Source: Ulota crispa (taxonomy: Eukaryota; Streptophyta; Bryopsida; Orthotrichales; Orthotrichaceae). From it: a DNA stretch of 64,000 bases. Positions 60,614-64,000 of this stretch are shown here, piece after piece (the stretch's first letter is position 1; every line of letters begins with the position of its first letter). Where the stretch lies: NCBI GenBank assembly GCA_963920765.1, contig OY987248.1, positions 4,746,539-4,810,538 on the forward strand, given 5' to 3'. Made by a program: the position numbers and the translations under genes. The notes under the pieces are model-generated. The model searched no databases. It saw only the letters and a list, made by a program, of their open reading frames with translations, and was not told the origin of the DNA.

Positions 60614-61208
60614 CCCCAAAATGACCTTGGAATTTGCTAAGCTTCTTGGAGTTTTCTCTAATTTGAACAAAAAATCAACAATTTGATGAGTTGTATCAAC
60701 TCTTTTTGAATTGTAACCGTATAAATCAAACTAGACATGTTAGAGATCACATAAGAAAAGAAAAGAAAACAACATCTCTTATGGATTGAAAGACTGATGT
60801 TAGATCATGAGGGTGTTAAAATTGTGAAAGTGATTTTGAAGTCTTTCAATCTTCTTTTCACATGTCAAATTTAAAAAGTTGGTCACCAAAAAAATATGAG
60901 GTTAAATGGCCTAACATGCATAACCCCAATTAAATTATGACTTCTCAAAATCTACTCCAATTTTTTTTAAATGGATTTCTAATGAAACTTTTTCTCAAAA
61001 ATCTAGTGTATTTGAGGCTCATTCCCAAGAGCCCTCAACACTACATAAAGTCAAGATTGCAATGGACACCCATGCTCAAAATTATGAATAGAAAAATCTT
61101 AACCAATCATTTGCAAAATCAAATTGTTGAAGCTAAAACTAAACTTCAAAAAGAAAATTTCAAAAATATGAATTACTAAAATTAATAAGTTGGTAAGGTT
61201 TTATTTAA
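60610..61208. mobile_element. TTAA-family B element, reverse, terminally truncated
   Basis: TTAA-CCCCAAAATGACCTTGG begins a reverse B copy. The last 60 bp or so expected before its other TTAA are missing, and it runs straight into the next element's TTAA at 61205. Confidence 0.8.
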
Positions 61209-62125
61209 CCCCTAAAGGCCCAAGCCCTTTTTCTGTGAAAGTCACTGGAAGCTGCTGTTGTGGGGGAATGAGTAGAAAAGTAGGAAATACTTTTTTTTTT
61301 TGCAAATCCAACCTTAGGATCTTGCCTTAGACTAGAAAAGGTACTTGTGGGAAAAGAATCAACTCATTCTAGATGAAGAGGAGGGAGATTTTTACATCTA
61401 AAGTGTAAAAAGAGGTTTTTGTACATGCAGTTCAAAACATTTAGAAGCCTTTGACTACTCTGACATGAAAAAAATTGCTCTACACGAAGTTCAGGTTTAT
61501 TTTTTCCATGTAGAAGACCAAGGTAGGTATGTGTGGGAGAATTTTCAAATCAATTGCAACTATACAACACATGGGAAAAAATAGTAAGTAAAAAGAAGTA
61601 GAGAATGAGTCAAATCACTAAATTGTTAAGAATTTCATAATTGAAATGAAAATGCAAATCCTAACAATTATAATGTTGTGATAAACAATCTACTTCCTTA
61701 GGTGTAGTTTTTTTTCCAAAATATTGAAAATTGAGTAAAATAAAGGACTTCAAAGTTTATTTTAGAATAAAGAATCTGTAACTGCCTACAAACTAAATGT
61801 CTCATAACTTTCATGTCATTGAGTAAAATTGAATGATTCAAAGCTTCCCACATATCAAAAAAAATCTAAACAACCAATTTCAGATTTTTATTTTTAAGAA
61901 ATACAAATTTTAAAGAAGTTTTTGGGCTGCCTAGATTGCCCTCCCTCCCTCGGGTTGCAGAAATTCTTGCATAACTTCTTTGTCAAATGTCAAAATGAAG
62001 AAAAAATTAGATGCCCGGTTAGATCTTGGAATTTCCCATCTTCAACAAATGTTTCAAAAAATCACAAAGCCTAGATAAGTTATAGGTACATCCCCAAAAT
62101 CCAAGGCTGGGCCTTTACATGTTAA
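61205..62125. mobile_element. TTAA-family A2 element in the chain
   Basis: TTAA-CCCCTAAAGGCCCAAGCC to GGGCCTTTACATG-TTAA; 921 bp. The right TTAA (62122-62125) is shared with the next, oppositely oriented A2. Confidence 0.88.
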
Positions 62126-63055
62126 TCCCTAAAGGACCATTGTTCCTTTGGGGGACAAGTTGGACTTTGGGCATGTACCTATGGCTAAACTACTTTGTGT
62201 GATTTTCAAAAACTTTTATTGAAGATGGGGAATTCAAAGATCTATGTGGGCATCTAATTTTTTCTTCATTTTGACATTTGATGAAGAAGTTATGCATGAA
62301 TTTATGAAAATTTGGGGAGGACTACGTGTCCAAGAAACCCAAAAACTTCTTTAAAAATCATGTTTTTTTAAAATAAAAATTTGGAAATGGTTTTTTTGAT
62401 TTTTTTATACGTTAGAAGCTTCAAATCATTCAATTTCAATCAATGAGATGAAAGTTATGAGGAGTTTTTATTTGCTGGCAATTATGGATTCTCTACTCTA
62501 AAATAAACTTTGAAGTCCTTTATTTTACTCAATTTTCAATATTTTGGAAAAAAAACTACACCTAAGGAAGTAGATTGTTTATCACAACATTATAATCATT
62601 AGGATTTGCATTTTTCATTTCAATTATGAAATTCTTAACAATTTTGTGTTTTGATTCATTCTCTACTTCTTTTTACTTACTATTTTTTCCCATGTGTTGT
62701 ATAGTCCCAATTGATTTGAAAAACTTCCTAGATAAGCCTAACTTGATGTCCTACATGGAAAAAGTGAAGTGCAATTTTGGGTAAAGCAATTTTTTTGTTA
62801 TAAGAGTGGTCAAAGGCTTCTGAAATTTTTGGGCAGCATGGAAAAAAAAATTGCAGTTGAGATGTAGATATCTCACTCCTCTCCATCTAGAATGAGCTGA
62901 TTCTTTTCCCACAAGTACCTCTTCTAGTATGGGGCAAGATCCTATAGTTGGATTTCCCAAAATAAAACATAAGATTCCGTTTTACTAAACCTCCTAAAGG
63001 TTGCAATTTTTAATGGTTTTGGCAAAAAAAAAGGGCTTGGTCCTTTAGGGGTTAA
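62122..63055. mobile_element. TTAA-family A2 element, reverse, in the chain
   Basis: TTAA-TCCCTAAAGGACC to GGGCTTGGTCCTTTAGGGG-TTAA; 934 bp. With the previous element it forms an inverted pair about 1.85 kb long. Confidence 0.88.
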
Positions 63056-63704
63056 CCTCTTACTACCCTAGGGGCCCAAATCGGGCTTCTCTAAATTTTA
63101 TTTAGGGATGCTCAACCTTTCTACAATATTTTTTTAGTGATTATTATTATTTTTAAACTCTAATTGAAGTCTAGTTTTAGCATCAGAAGTCTGATTTTGA
63201 AAATGAATTAAAGTGATTTGTCTATTCAAGATTTTGTGCAAGGGCATCCATTGTAAATCTTCACTTTCTAGTGTTGAAGGCTCTTGGAAATGAGCTTCAA
63301 GTACACTAGAACTTGGAGAAAAAATCACATTAAAAATTTAATTAAAAAAACTGTAGAATAGATTTTGGGAAACCGTAAAATGATTGGGGTTAAGCATGTT
63401 ATACTTTATATACTCATATTTTTTTGGTACCCTCAATTTTAGGTTTGAGATGCAAAAAGAGGATTGAAAGGCTTCAAATCATTTTTGTAGTTTTAACACC
63501 CTCATGATCAAACATTGTAGTCTTTCAATCCATAAATGACATTGTTGTGATTTCTTATCCTATGTGATCTATAACATGTCTACTTTGAATTTGTATGGTT
63601 GCACCTTAGAGAAATTTGATAAGATTGATCAAAACGTAGGCATTTTATTCACTTTCAAGCAAATTCTAAGATATTGCAAACTACCATGGGCGATGAGGGG
63701 TTGA
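63052..63704. mobile_element. TTAA-family B element, last link of the chain
   Basis: TTAA-CCTCTTACTACCCTAGGGG to CCATGGGCGATGAGGGG-TTGA; 653 bp, collinear with 25314-25963 but more diverged at both ends. Confidence 0.8.
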
Positions 63705-63756
63705 CTTCAAAAACTAGTCGAGGACTCATTTTGTCCTCAGGGTCATTTTTGGGTTA

Positions 63757-64000
63757 AGGTAGGAGGCTCATAAATGGAGCATCTAAGGATTGAAACTAAA
63801 TTTTGGGTAGGTGAAACTCCTTGAAATGATTTTTAGTAAACTTTCCTTAAAAGATAAGAAAAATCCGCATCTAACCCAAGTTGTTTCATATTTTTGGAAC
63901 TTTGTGAAATTAGTTATGAATATTTGAAGTGGAAAGGCCATAGGGCTCTAAAATGGAGCACCTCCTCAAATGTACATGAAATGTACATTGTTGAAGGGCT
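63757..64000. mobile_element. Family H element, GGAGG subgroup, cut by window end
   Basis: Left end TA-AGGTAGGAGGCTCATAAATG. The interior matches 42722-43051 in reverse ('gtacattgttgaagggct'). The right end is outside the window. Confidence 0.8.

Noticed and set aside
23281-63055. The many short arrays of similar palindromes as a CRISPR or satellite array
   Set aside because: Copies are dispersed, hundreds of bases long and flanked by target duplications. They are transposons, not regularly spaced repeats.

Overview
The window looks like AT-rich, repeat-dominated nuclear DNA of a land plant. It has no operons and no dense bacterial-style coding, only one convincing gene, which is a plant-specific AP2/ERF transcription factor with a 108-bp GT-AG intron. 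I cannot name the species. The large share of short inverted-repeat elements and the divergent ERF flanks make a non-seed plant (for example a bryophyte) my guess, with low confidence.

Layout. About 0-12 kb and 16.8-64 kb are a mosaic of short non-autonomous DNA transposons (MITEs and foldback elements), many nested or abutting. About 12.05-16.84 kb is a GC-richer, nearly element-free island. It holds the ERF gene on the minus strand (two exons, 15625..14566 and 14457..13970; 515 aa), with low-copy sequence on both sides. No transposase, reverse transcriptase, tRNA, rRNA or CRISPR array could be supported anywhere.

Repeat families, with labels used below. TTAA families (A, A2, B, D, E, F, G, L, M, P) differ inside but end in TTAA + CCC(C/T)TAAA-like termini. 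About 30 copies cover roughly 24 kb if elements nested in them are counted. A related empty site shows that TTAA is a duplicated target, as in piggyBac or Kolobok elements. Family C has AACACCATATTCATTAA termini and variable 4-bp duplications. Family H has a constant AGGTAG end, a variable subterminal block and TA flanks. Families K and Q are PIF/Harbinger-like (TTA/TAA duplications). Family J is hAT-like (8-bp duplication), family I is Mutator-like (8-9 bp), and there are two small CACTA-ended elements. R is an unclassified dispersed repeat and N is an element with long terminal repeats.

The most striking structures are a head-to-tail chain of TTAA elements sharing single TTAAs (59724-63704), a 730-bp near-perfect hairpin (23409-24138), and a three-level nest (I containing C containing A2, 39953-41563). 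All family assignments are by eye from shared termini and internal similarity, so edges of degenerate copies are approximate.
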